Assembly (NCBI RefSeq): GCF_000023265.1
Contig: NC_013124.1
Location: forward strand, 682,001 to 746,000
DNA length: 64,000 nucleotides
From: Acidimicrobium ferrooxidans DSM 10331
GTDB lineage: Bacteria; Actinomycetota; Acidimicrobiia; Acidimicrobiales; Acidimicrobiaceae
Reading direction: 5' to 3'
Part shown: positions 6,867 to 14,669 of the stretch, piece by piece
How positions within the stretch are numbered: position 1 is the stretch's first letter
Layout of the letters: each line of letters starts with the position of its first letter
The notes under the pieces: generated by a model
What the model was told of the DNA's origin: nothing
The model's database searches: none
Seen by the model: the letters and a program-made list of their open reading frames with translations, nothing else
Translations under genes and position numbers: made by a program

Positions 6867-7579
6867 TCTGCCACCACGAATGGCAGTGTCAAGATCGAGA
6901 ACAACAACAGTGCGACCGGGACGGCGCTCACGATGTACCAGGGCCAGGGGCCGAGCAGCGACAGCATGGTGTGCTCGGCGGGTGGTCGACGCAGGAACAT
7001 ATAGTCCGCGCCGGTTGCCCAGTCGATGAGGCCGTCGAAGGCCGTGTAGGCGATCGAGATGGCAAGGACACGCCAGGGAGCGCTCGGTCGAGGATGGATG
7101 CCACGACCGATCGTCAGGTAGAAGGCCGCCACGACGACACCGACATGGCCGACGAGGTACTCGAAGAACACGAGGTGGGGGAAGCGAACCGCAAGGTCTG
7201 GGGTGATGATCGCCTGCAGCGTGCCGGCGATGCCCCAGAGCCAGACCACTTCGACGAGCCAGCGTCGGGGTACGACGCACGCGATCGCAGCGATGAACGC
7301 AGCCGCGTCACACAGCGAGAGCGGCAGATTCGCTGCCAGGGAGGCGTGCGGTGCGAGGGCGACGGCGACCGCGTCGCTCGCGGCGTCCGCTGCGATGGCG
7401 ATGGCGATGATCCATCCCACCCAGTGGGCGGCGCGTGGTGATCGACGCGAGGCCGCGATGCCGATGGCGCCGGCGACGCCAAGCACGCCAACCGTGGCGA
7501 GATACGGACCTGTGGTAGGTGCGATCGGCGTGCTCATCGTGGTGCTCGTGCCATTCTCGTCACCTTCGATGCTACTCAT
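6818..7579 (-). CDS. YwaF/TIGR02206-type polytopic membrane protein
   Basis: This 253-residue protein has about six or seven hydrophobic helices. Recognisable family positions include NLPLSLCDAAAFIA, WGIAGTLQAIITPDL, FFEYLVGHVGVVVAAFYL and TAFDGLIDWATGADYMFLRRPP. The family is found in many Gram-positive bacteria and has no established function. An alternative start 14 codons downstream (MSTPIAP) is nearly as likely. The gene converges on and overlaps the methyltransferase gene. Upstream lies a non-coding stretch ending at IS-B. Confidence 0.8.
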   Translation of the reverse strand: MSSIEGDENGTSTTMSTPIAPTTGPYLATVGVLGVAGAIGIAASRRSPRAAHWVGWIIAIAIAADAASDAVAVALAPHASLAANLPLSLCDAAAFIAAIACVVPRRWLVEVVWLWGIAGTLQAIITPDLAVRFPHLVFFEYLVGHVGVVVAAFYLTIGRGIHPRPSAPWRVLAISIAYTAFDGLIDWATGADYMFLRRPPAEHTMLSLLGPWPWYIVSAVPVALLLFSILTLPFVVADHRRTSHRGVRATTSA

Positions 7580-7865
7580 CGTGGCCCTTGGTGTCGGAGA
7601 GGCTCGTTCGCTTCGCCGCGCTCGCTTTCAGGCTTGCCGATCATGCTCATGGGCCTTCAGTAGGCGTCGCTGGTGGGATGCCGAGGGATCCTCCAATGGC
7701 TGTGGTGACGCCATCGCCACGGTTAGCCCAGCGACGGGAGCCTGTGCGTCGGTTGATCGCGCATACAGATGCAGGTGCCGCTGGCGCACAACGCCGGGAG
7801 TCAGTCGTTGCCCCTCGATGCTGGTGGCCACCTGGGCTTCCCCCCATTTGCTTGACAGTCTGAAT

Positions 7866-8768
7866 TTAGGCCACGGCCACCTCCCGGCAGGCCCAGGAGA
7901 GCTCGTACTCGACGGGCGGTAGGTACCCGAGGCTCGAGTGCAGGCGGACGGTGTTGTAGCGCTGAATCCAGGTAGCGATGGCAGAGCGAGCCTCGGCGAG
8001 GTTCGCGAAGCGGTAGCGACCCACCAGCTCGCGCTTCAGGCTCCCGAAGAAAGCTTCGGCGACGGCGTTGTCGTAGCAGGTCGCGACCCTGCCCACCGAC
8101 TGGCGAAGCCCGAGCGTTGCGCACAGCTGGCGAACCTTCCGGGAGAGGTACTGACTGCCCCTGTCGCTGTGGAAGATCGCCCCAGCCAGGCTGCCCCGAG
8201 TCCCGAGTGCTCCGCAGATCGCCTCGACCACCAGGTCATCGGGCATGCGACGCCCAAGTGACCAGCCCACGATCCGCCTCGAGCCAAGGTCTGCCACCGT
8301 GGCGAGGTAGCAGAACCCCTCGTCGCTTCGGACGTCGGTGATGTCGCTCACATACCTGCGCTTCGGTTCACCAGGGGCGAAGTTCTGGCTCACGAGGTCC
8401 GGCAGTGGCGCTTCCTCTTCCCGCCTCGTGGTACGCACGAAGCGCCGGGGTGGGCACGCTGCCATCTCGAGCTCGCGCATCAGGCGTTCCACCCGCTTGT
8501 GGTTCACGCAGTAACCACTTCGTCGCAGCTCATGGGTCACCCTGGGGCTGCCATAGGTGCCGTCGCTCGCCTCCCAGATGGCGCGAAGCTCGCTCGCGAG
8601 CACCAGGTGCTCTTGGTCAGGGCCGCGCTCGCGCCAGCGTCGCCAGGCGTAGTACGCCTGGCGAGAGACCCTCGCTACTCGGCATGGCGCCGCTACTGGG
8701 ACGCCCTCGGCCTCCTGGTGAGCGATCCAGCGGTAGCGGGTCACTGGTTGCCCTCGCAGGATCCGCAA
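7866..8768 (-). CDS. IS-B OrfB transposase (DDE integrase core)
   Basis: This 300-residue IS3-family OrfB has the N-terminal HTH_21 segment (SRQAYYAWRRW...ASDGTYGSPRVTHELRR) and the retroviral-integrase-like catalytic core. The DDE residues are in SDITDV, HSDRGSQY and DNAVAEAFFGSLKRE. It ends in the RYNTVRLHSSLGYLPPVEYE signature. It would normally be made as an OrfAB fusion by -1 frameshifting from orfA. Because orfA is broken here, the element probably cannot transpose without help. Confidence 0.93.
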   Translation of the reverse strand: MRILRGQPVTRYRWIAHQEAEGVPVAAPCRVARVSRQAYYAWRRWRERGPDQEHLVLASELRAIWEASDGTYGSPRVTHELRRSGYCVNHKRVERLMRELEMAACPPRRFVRTTRREEEAPLPDLVSQNFAPGEPKRRYVSDITDVRSDEGFCYLATVADLGSRRIVGWSLGRRMPDDLVVEAICGALGTRGSLAGAIFHSDRGSQYLSRKVRQLCATLGLRQSVGRVATCYDNAVAEAFFGSLKRELVGRYRFANLAEARSAIATWIQRYNTVRLHSSLGYLPPVEYELSWACREVAVA

Positions 8769-9073
8769 AGGCCAGGCAACGTTTCGCCAGGTCTCGTTCC
8801 ATGGTGAGCTGCTTGACCTGGCGGCGCAGCCGGGTCATCTCCTCGCGCTCGGCGCTCGTCAGGCCTTCTCGCTCACCGCGGTCGATGCGTTCCTGACGGA
8901 CCCAGTTGCCGAGGGTCTGCTCGTTGATGCCGAGTTCGCGAGCGACCTCAGCGATGGTGCGGTGCTGGTCGAGCACCAACGCTGCGGCGTCCTTTGCGGA
9001 ACTGGCTCGGGTAGCGGCCGCGTCGTCGTCGAGCGGGGCTATCGCCCGGGGGCGGGTTCGGTGTCTGGCTCGT
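8617..9073 (-). pseudogene. IS-B orfA, start codon lost and frameshifted
   Basis: Alignment by eye with the intact orfA at 1886-2215 shows two lesions. The ATG has become ACG at 9073-9071, and one extra base in the run near 8995 shifts the frame in the [13 protein letters not shown] region. The HTH downstream ([20 protein letters not shown]) is still readable from an internal Met. A sequencing error in the short T/A run cannot be excluded. Confidence 0.75.
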
Positions 9074-9115
9074 CCCTTCCTCCTATAGCAGGTGTCAACC
9101 TGGAGGGGGGAAGGC

Positions 9116-9775
9116 CACAGAGCCGCTCACGCGACCGTTACTGCCCAGCCCTGACGCGACGCGGCGACCAGCGACGTGGCTAGCGTGCGGTGGTGCGCGA
9201 CAGCGGCACTCAAGGCGCCCCGGGGCTTCGCGTGAGGGATGCGCTCACCAATGTTCGCCCGACGACGGTGTCGGTGAACGCTCGCCGACGTGTCGAGGCC
9301 TTCGTCCGTCCGAGCTCAAGCGCGACGATCACACGAAGGTCTGTGTGTTGCAAACCACGAACTATCGCAACCATGAGCCGGGCGCGCGGTGCTCGGTCCG
9401 CGTCGGGGACATCGGGGCCCCAGGGGGTCGAGGTGGCGTCGTCGACCGGTCGGGGTGGGTGGGCCGACGTGTGCGTTCAGCGTGCGTGGGAGGGAGTTGT
9501 CACCTTGACACCGTCGCCAGGCACGTGGCACGGTCAGGCCCGAGGCGAGACAAGCTCGCAGGTCTGCAGCTACCGCGCTCGAGAGGAGTTTGCGCGTCGC
9601 CGTGGCTGCGACGGCGGTGGTTCGGTTCGAGTGTTCCGAGCCATCACCAACGCTCTGCGCGGGTGCGTGATAGGCGGTCGGTGGCCATAGCCGATGTGAA
9701 CCGGGCCTGCGGTTCGCGCAGGGATCGCGACCGAGGCCGCTCCCGGCAGATCCTGCTGAGGTGAGCATCAGGGCC
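9116..9775. other. 660-bp stretch without a recognisable gene
   Basis: The open frames here, on both strands, have unusual composition (Thr, Ser and Arg rich, no family motif) and no consistent codon use. I find no tRNA cloverleaf and no insertion-sequence similarity. The TTG/AA-rich patches near 9340-9380 look less GC-rich than the surroundings. It may be the decayed remains of accessory DNA between IS-B and the split GIY-YIG gene. Confidence 0.4.
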
Positions 9776-10354
9776 TCATGCTCGGTCCTCGCCGTCGTCG
9801 AACTGCACCGCTTCGAGGCGCTGACGGCGCGCTTCGAGCGTCTCTCCACCGTACATCCAGTAGGCCCCACCCTGTGCCGACGTTGTCCGCAGACCGATCC
9901 GCTGTAGAGCCTTGACGGCCGCCGCGGACAGGCTCAGGTTCTCGCCCTCGAACTCCACTCGATTGCCAGGCAGGACGGTCACGTCCATTGTCTCGTCTCG
10001 CGAGAACGTCAGTACCGCGCCCACCGGGATGTCGAGCGCCTCGATGCGCAGATTCGATCGACGCTGCCTCATGCTGTTAAGCGCGACCTGGTCGTCGGCA
10101 TCGAGTTCTGGCTCCGTCACCTGGATCGGCGTGTGCGGTGCGATGGAGATGGCCAGGACGACTCGTTCTGGCTCAATTCGGAAGAACTCGCGCTTCGGAT
10201 TGACCCGCGCCTCGGAGAACAACTGGTGGAGCTTGCGTTCCAATGTGCTTGCGTCGGCGACCTCTGCGGCGAAGTGGCACTCGAAGGGCAGTGGGACGCC
10301 GGTCGTGTAAAGGTCGTTCATCCGTGAGGCTACATCGCCGTTCGACTTGCCGAT
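9776..10354 (-). pseudogene. GIY-YIG (T5orf172/Mug113-type) protein, C-terminal part split by IS-A
   Basis: Reading the minus strand through the IS-A junction gives GKSNGDVASRMNDLYTTGVP, then PFECHFAAEVADASTLERKL and HQLFSEARVNPKREFFRI. This is the pattern of the T5orf172 branch of the GIY-YIG nuclease superfamily. A second domain of about 110 residues follows, with no match I recognise. The N-terminal 18 codons are at 11647-11700. The open frame from an internal ATG at 10321 (181 codons) is only the remaining piece. The uninterrupted gene would encode about 210 residues. Confidence 0.85.
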
Positions 10355-10422
10355 TGAGCCGCCCCAGATTCCGTTGACACGTCGTAAGTCACACGTACCA
10401 TGGCAGAGGGAAGGGGAGGTCG

Positions 10423-10743
10423 ATGGGGACGTCGAGAAGGAAGTTCACCCTGGAGTACCGGACCGAGGCGGCCCACCGGGTCATCGACAGCGGCCGGAGC
10501 GTCCCAGAGGTGGCCCGTGAGCTCGCGATCGGGGAGCACAACCTCTATCGATGGGTGCGGGAGGAGCGCAGGCGGATCGAAGCAGCAAACGCCACTGGCA
10601 GCCCGCCCCTCACGGCGCAGGAGCGCACCGAGCTCATCAGGCTGCGCAGGGAGCTCGAGGAGCTGCGCAAGGACAACGAGTTCCTGGGAAAAGCAGCCGC
10701 GTACTTCGCCGCGAAGCCACCAAGCAAGAGAGATTCGCGCTGA
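10423..10743 (+). CDS. IS-A OrfA (IS3-family transposase N-terminal protein)
   Basis: This 106-residue protein has an N-terminal HTH (SVPEVARELAIGEHNLYRWV) that recognises the element ends and a heptad helix (LIRLRRELEELRKDNEFL) for multimerisation with OrfAB. The ATG follows GGGAAGGGGAGG. The stop overlaps the orfB ATG as TGATG. A slippery heptamer in codons 88-90 lets part of the ribosomes enter orfB. OrfA alone usually represses transposition in this family. Confidence 0.93.
   Translation: MGTSRRKFTLEYRTEAAHRVIDSGRSVPEVARELAIGEHNLYRWVREERRRIEAANATGSPPLTAQERTELIRLRRELEELRKDNEFLGKAAAYFAAKPPSKRDSR
10686..10692 (+). promoter_or_regulatory. Programmed -1 frameshift site (GGGAAAA)
   Basis: In the orfA frame the codons read CTG GGA AAA, giving the X-XXY-YYZ heptamer G GGA AAA. 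Slipping by -1 leads directly into the orfB frame (GKSSRVLRREATKQERF), which is open from here to the orfB stop. This would produce the OrfAB transposase of about 393 residues. IS3 elements more often use A-rich sites; this variant still fits the rule. Confidence 0.7.
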
Positions 10744-11612
10744 TGGAGGCGGAGTACGCTCGCTTCGAGATCAAACGGATGGCACGCTTACTCGAGGTCT
10801 CCCGGGCTGGCTACTACCGATGGCGACGCACCCAGGTAGCACCGTCGCGTCGGGCATGTGCAAGACGCGACCTCGAGAACCGAGTGGTCGCGGTCCACCA
10901 GGCATCCTCTGGCACCTACGGCGCACGACGGATCACGGCGGCACTCCTCGCCGCTGGCGTGGTGACGAGCCACAACACGGTGGCAGCAGCGATGGCCAGG
11001 CGCGGCATCGCCGGTATCAGCCCCAGGAGGTTCCGCCCAGCGACCACCCACGCCGATCCGAAGGCGATCTACCCACCAGACCTCGTTGCCAGGAAGTTCG
11101 ACCCGGGGCGCCTGCACGCCCTCTGGACCTCGGACATCACCTACCTCGCTCTCGCCGGCGCGATGGCATACCTGTGTGTGGTGCGCGACGAGCACTCGCG
11201 GCGGGTGCTCGGATGGAGCGTCGCGGAGCGCATGGAGACCACGCTCGTGCTCGAGGCCCTCGGCCAGGCCGTCGCGGTGCGTGGGTCCCACGCGCAGGGG
11301 GTCATCTGGCACACCGACCGAGGGAGTCAGTTCAGCGACCATCGAGTTGTGGCCTTCTGTGCCCGACACGGGATCACGCGCTCCATGGGGCGAACCGGCA
11401 CCTGCTACGACCACGCGAGCGCGGAGTCCTTCTGGTCGATCTTCAAACACGAGTTCTTCTACCGCCACGCCTTTGGCGACCTCGCCGAGCTGCGCCGCGG
11501 CATACAGAGCTACATCCAGTTCTACAACCACCAGCGCAGCTGCTCGAAGATCGGCTACCTTGCCCCAGTCGTCTTCGAGCACCTCGTCGCGGAGGAGGCT
11601 CGCGTGAAGTAA
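10743..11612 (+). CDS. IS-A OrfB transposase (DDE integrase core)
   Basis: This 289-residue protein has the HTH_21-type N-terminal region (LLEVSRAGYYRWRR) and the integrase core. Catalytic residues lie in TSDITYL, HTDRGSQFS and SAESFWSIFKHE, with the IS3-family C-terminal tail YNHQRSCSKIGYLAPVVFE. The functional enzyme is the OrfAB fusion made by frameshifting; the internal ATG used here overlaps the orfA stop and would give OrfB alone. All catalytic positions are intact. Confidence 0.94.
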   Translation: MEAEYARFEIKRMARLLEVSRAGYYRWRRTQVAPSRRACARRDLENRVVAVHQASSGTYGARRITAALLAAGVVTSHNTVAAAMARRGIAGISPRRFRPATTHADPKAIYPPDLVARKFDPGRLHALWTSDITYLALAGAMAYLCVVRDEHSRRVLGWSVAERMETTLVLEALGQAVAVRGSHAQGVIWHTDRGSQFSDHRVVAFCARHGITRSMGRTGTCYDHASAESFWSIFKHEFFYRHAFGDLAELRRGIQSYIQFYNHQRSCSKIGYLAPVVFEHLVAEEARVK

Positions 11613-11643
11613 CCTGGGTGTCTACGAAATCTGGGGCACCTCA

Positions 11644-11700
11644 GATCTTGACGATCCCTGGCATTGCCTCGTTGGTGAGGACATAGATGATCTCGGCCAC
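11644..11700 (-). pseudogene. GIY-YIG gene, N-terminal part split by IS-A
   Basis: The minus strand from GTG at 11700 reads (M)AEIIYVLTNEAMPGIVKI and ends at the IS-A boundary. Joined to the part at 9776-10354 after removal of IS-A and one copy of the GAT repeat, it gives YVLTNEAMPGIVKIGKSNGD, the opening of a GIY-YIG fold (the two strands with the Y and the VKIG motif). Separated by 1.3 kb and the transposase genes, the two halves cannot form one protein. Confidence 0.85.
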
Positions 11701-11706
11701 ACGGCA

Positions 11707-11712
11707 ACGTTA
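11707..11712 (-). promoter_or_regulatory. -10 box of the split GIY-YIG gene
   Basis: The minus strand reads TAACGT, then 6 nt, then the GTG start. This is the leaderless arrangement used by many genes in the window, and it independently supports the position of the original start codon. The promoter now drives only the truncated N-terminal part. Confidence 0.5.
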
Positions 11713-11815
11713 GCCAACGGCCGTGCCGTCGAGGCTCGAGGACGCGCGAGGAGGCTCGGGAGCACGCCGGGCGTGGCGTTCGCCGACTCGCGAATCCAGG
11801 TGCTGCGCAGGAGCG

Positions 11816-12745
11816 TTACCGCGTGATGTCGGGCGAGCTCGCGCCATGGATCCAGCCTCTGGGCGCGAGTGGCTCGCCGCCAAGGGTGCGCTGTCTCGCG
11901 TCGGCGACGATGCGTCCCACGACGATCGGTTCGCGCAGGCCTGCGGCTCGACAGGCGTCGATCAAGGCGGAGGGATCGTGGATCGCGATGACGAGCTCGT
12001 AGTCCTCGCCACCTCCGAGCGCGTCGGCGAGCGTGGCGTCGGGCGCGATCGGAACGTGATCGAGCTCGAAGCCGACGCCGGATCGGTCGGCGAGCCGGTG
12101 CAGGTCGAGCGAGAAGCCGTCGGACACATCGATCGCGGCGCTCGCGCCGTAGCTGGCTGCAAGCTGGCCGTGAGCGAGGCGTGGTTGAGGGGCAAAGAGG
12201 GCATCGTGGAGGTGGCGCGGGAGTGCCTCGGGGGCCTCTCCTGCGAGCACGCGTCGTAGGCCCGCCGAGGCCGCACCGAGCGGACCGGTGACGAGCAGGT
12301 GGTCACCTGAGCGGGCGCCACGTCTCGTGAGCGGGGTGCCATCGACCTGACCGAGCGCGGTCACGCACAGCGTCAGCGTGGCTCCCCGTGTGGTGTCTCC
12401 ACCGACGAGGGGCGCGCCGAGGCGATCTGCTGCCTCCGCGACCGCGACGGCGATGGCGCGGGCATCGATCGCTGGTGGGCAGGCGAGCGCGAGCAGGGTT
12501 GCCTCCGGTGTTGCACCAGCGGCCGCGAGATCCGAGAGGTTCACCGCGACCGCCTTGTGTGCGATCGCCGCGAGGGGCCACCGGTCGACCTCGACGTGGA
12601 CACCGTCGACGACGAGGTCGGAGCACCACACGCGCGACTTGGACGAGGGAGCGATGGTTGCCGTGTCGTCGCCGATCGCCAGCGAAGCCGATCCGGCGCC
12701 GATGACGGCCTCGATGACCTCGTCTTCGCGCCAGTTCGTGTCCAC
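11816..12745 (-). CDS. thiL: Thiamine-monophosphate kinase
   Basis: This is a 309-residue ThiL, which phosphorylates thiamine monophosphate to the cofactor thiamine diphosphate with ATP. Seen motifs are the N-terminal AIGDDTA (Asp26, Asp27), DLVVDGVH, the NLSDLAAAGATP dimer segment, GGDTTRG, the ATP-site region AAIDVSDGFSLDL, and the C-terminal GGGEDYELV. All metal-binding aspartates appear present. The start is GTG. It is divergent from pckG, with both promoters in a 106-bp gap. It provides ThDP needed by AceE in this window. Confidence 0.95.
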   Translation of the reverse strand: MDTNWREDEVIEAVIGAGSASLAIGDDTATIAPSSKSRVWCSDLVVDGVHVEVDRWPLAAIAHKAVAVNLSDLAAAGATPEATLLALACPPAIDARAIAVAVAEAADRLGAPLVGGDTTRGATLTLCVTALGQVDGTPLTRRGARSGDHLLVTGPLGAASAGLRRVLAGEAPEALPRHLHDALFAPQPRLAHGQLAASYGASAAIDVSDGFSLDLHRLADRSGVGFELDHVPIAPDATLADALGGGEDYELVIAIHDPSALIDACRAAGLREPIVVGRIVADARQRTLGGEPLAPRGWIHGASSPDITR

Positions 12746-12851
12746 TTCAGCTATCTAAGCTGCCTGGTTTGCGCATTCGGTCCGGATGCTGGCAGCATGG
12801 AGGATCCTGTTCGAGCAACGAGCGAGCAACTTGACCCTTCGGGAGGAGACC

Positions 12852-14648
12852 ATGGGGATCGCGGATGCGAACCAGGACGTCCAGCGTTGGATCGATGAGT
12901 GGGTGCGCGTGCTCGAGCCCGCGCGTGTGGAGCTCTACCTCGGCGAGCGGGAGGAGACCGATCGACTCATCGACGGTCTCATCGCCCAGGGCACCCTTCG
13001 ACCGTTGGACCCCTCGCGGCGTCCTCGGAGCTACGTGGCGGCCTCCGACCCGAGGGACGTCGCCCGCCTCGAGTCGCGCACGGTGATCTCGACCGACGAT
13101 CCCGATGATGCGGGCCCGACCAACCATTGGCAGGACCCGACCGCCATGCGCGAGCGTCTCGGCAAGCTCTTCGCGGGGTCGATGCGCGGGCGCACGATGT
13201 ACGTCATCCCGTTTGCGATGGGGGTGGTGGGATCACCGTTCGCGGTCTACGCGATCGAACTGACCGACTCGGCCTATGTCGCCGTGTCGATGGCGAAGAT
13301 GGCCCGTGTCGGCCGCGCGGCCTGGGATGCGATCCTCGGCGGTGCGCCCTTCGTGCCGGCGGTCCACTCGGTGGGAGCGCCGCTGGCACCAAGCCAGCGA
13401 GACGTCGCGTGGCCCTGCGATCCGGACAACACCTGGATTGCACACTTCCCGGCCACCAGCGAGATCTGGTCGTACGGGTCGGGCTATGGCGGCAACGCGC
13501 TCCTCGGCAAGAAGTGCTTGGCCCTGCGCATCGCGAGCGTGCACGCGCGTGAAGAGGGGTGGCTCGCTGAGCACATGCTCATCTTGAAGCTCACCTCGCC
13601 CGAGCAGCGCACCTACTACATCGCTGCGGCGTTCCCGAGCGCGTGCGGCAAGACGAACCTAGCCATGCTCCAGCCTTCCGTGCCAGGGTGGCGAGCCGAG
13701 ACCATCGGCGACGACATCGCCTGGATCCGTCCGGGCCCCGACGGGCGCCTCCGGGCGGTGAACCCCGAGTACGGCTTCTTCGGTGTGGCACCAGGGACCT
13801 CGCGCCGCACGAACCCGGTCGCGATGGCGACGATCAGCCACGACACCATCTTCACCAACGTCGCCGTCACGCCCGATGGCGACGTGTGGTGGGAGGGCAT
13901 GGACGAACCGGCGCCGAGCGGCCTCATCACCTGGCGAGGCGAGCCCTATGACCCCGCGAAGGGACCTGCAGCGCATCCCAACGCGCGCTTCACCGTGGAG
14001 GCCAGGCAGTGCCCCACGATCGCGCCCGAGTGGGAGGATCCGAACGGTGTGCCTCTCGACGCCATCGTGTTCGGTGGGCGACGCCGCGACACCGTGCCTC
14101 TCGTCGCCGAGGCGAGGTCGTGGGAGCACGGTGTGTGGCTGGGCGCCACGATGGCGTCCGAGACCACCGCGGCAGCCGAAGGGTCGGTGGGCCGGGTACG
14201 GCGTGATCCCTTCGCGATGCTTCCCTTCTGCGGCTACCACATGGGCGACTACGTCGCGCACTGGCTCGAGGTCGGTGCCCGTGCCGGCGCCAAGGCACCC
14301 CGTCTCTACGTCGTGAACTGGTTCCGCCGCGACGACGAGGGGGCCTTCGTGTGGCCTGGGTACGGCGAGAACGCGCGGGTGCTCGCCTGGATCGTCGATC
14401 GCCTCGAGGGCCGGGCCCAGGGGGTGTCGCATCCCTACGGCACGGTGCCGGCACCAGGGGAACTCGACCTCGCGGGCATGGCGGAGGCGCCGTCGTGGGA
14501 CGCGCTCTTCGGCATCGGTGACGAGGAGTGGTCACGCGAACTCGAGGATGCTCGAGCGTTCGTCGCCACCCTCGCTCCGCGGTTCCCGGCCTCGCTCCTC
14601 GACGTCGCCGAGGCAGCGGACCGAGCAGCAGACACCGACAGGGGCTGA
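12852..14648 (+). CDS. pckG: Phosphoenolpyruvate carboxykinase (GTP)
   Basis: This 598-residue GTP-dependent PEPCK interconverts oxaloacetate and PEP. The length fits the family, unlike the shorter ATP-type enzymes. The P-loop FPSACGKTN begins at residue 261. Upstream are the substrate segments RTMYVIPFAMGVVGSP and SYGSGYGGNALLGKK, and downstream GFFGVAPGT, FGGRRRDTVPLV and NWFRRDD. The ATG is preferred because of the GGGAGGAG site just before it; an earlier in-frame ATG would add 22 unsupported residues. Confidence 0.97.
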   Translation: MGIADANQDVQRWIDEWVRVLEPARVELYLGEREETDRLIDGLIAQGTLRPLDPSRRPRSYVAASDPRDVARLESRTVISTDDPDDAGPTNHWQDPTAMRERLGKLFAGSMRGRTMYVIPFAMGVVGSPFAVYAIELTDSAYVAVSMAKMARVGRAAWDAILGGAPFVPAVHSVGAPLAPSQRDVAWPCDPDNTWIAHFPATSEIWSYGSGYGGNALLGKKCLALRIASVHAREEGWLAEHMLILKLTSPEQRTYYIAAAFPSACGKTNLAMLQPSVPGWRAETIGDDIAWIRPGPDGRLRAVNPEYGFFGVAPGTSRRTNPVAMATISHDTIFTNVAVTPDGDVWWEGMDEPAPSGLITWRGEPYDPAKGPAAHPNARFTVEARQCPTIAPEWEDPNGVPLDAIVFGGRRRDTVPLVAEARSWEHGVWLGATMASETTAAAEGSVGRVRRDPFAMLPFCGYHMGDYVAHWLEVGARAGAKAPRLYVVNWFRRDDEGAFVWPGYGENARVLAWIVDRLEGRAQGVSHPYGTVPAPGELDLAGMAEAPSWDALFGIGDEEWSRELEDARAFVATLAPRFPASLLDVAEAADRAADTDRG

Positions 14649-14669
14649 GGCACCCCGGCGATCAGATCA

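Larger units (their letters stand above)
7838..9112 (-). mobile_element. IS-B, IS3-family insertion sequence (near-complete, damaged)
   Basis: This is a 1275-bp element. Imperfect terminal repeats start TTCCCCCC at one end and end GGGGGGAA at the other. GGC directly flanks both ends (7835-7837 and 9113-9115), consistent with the 3-bp target duplication typical of IS3 elements. orfB is intact, but orfA has lost its ATG and carries a frameshift. I found no gene that this insertion clearly disrupted. Confidence 0.88.
10355..11643 (+). mobile_element. IS-A copy 2, complete IS3-family insertion sequence
   Basis: This is a 1289-bp element. Its 26-bp terminal inverted repeats lie at 10355-10380 and 11618-11643 (22 of 26 positions match). 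A 3-bp direct repeat GAT flanks it at 10352-10354 and 11644-11646. It has orfA and orfB in the usual -1 relation with a GGGAAAA slip site. It is inserted in a GIY-YIG gene. Identity of its left end with copy 1 suggests recent activity. Confidence 0.96.

Noticed and set aside
7597-7837. Coding remnant left of IS-B on the minus strand
   Set aside because: Joining the two flanks of IS-B keeps a frame open, but the translation is motif-free with atypical composition, so I do not call a disrupted gene.
9580-9680. Possible tRNA around a GGTTCGAGT stretch
   Set aside because: The T-arm stem does not pair, and no acceptor stem or anticodon arm can be drawn.
1-11643. Composite transposon bounded by the two IS-A copies
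   Set aside because: Copy 2 has its own target duplication inside a chromosomal gene, and ordinary genes lie between. Independent insertions explain it better.
12746-12785. Leaderless -10 box for thiL (TAGATA)
   Set aside because: The spacing is right but the last base is A rather than T, so it does not meet the TANNNT rule; left out of the list.
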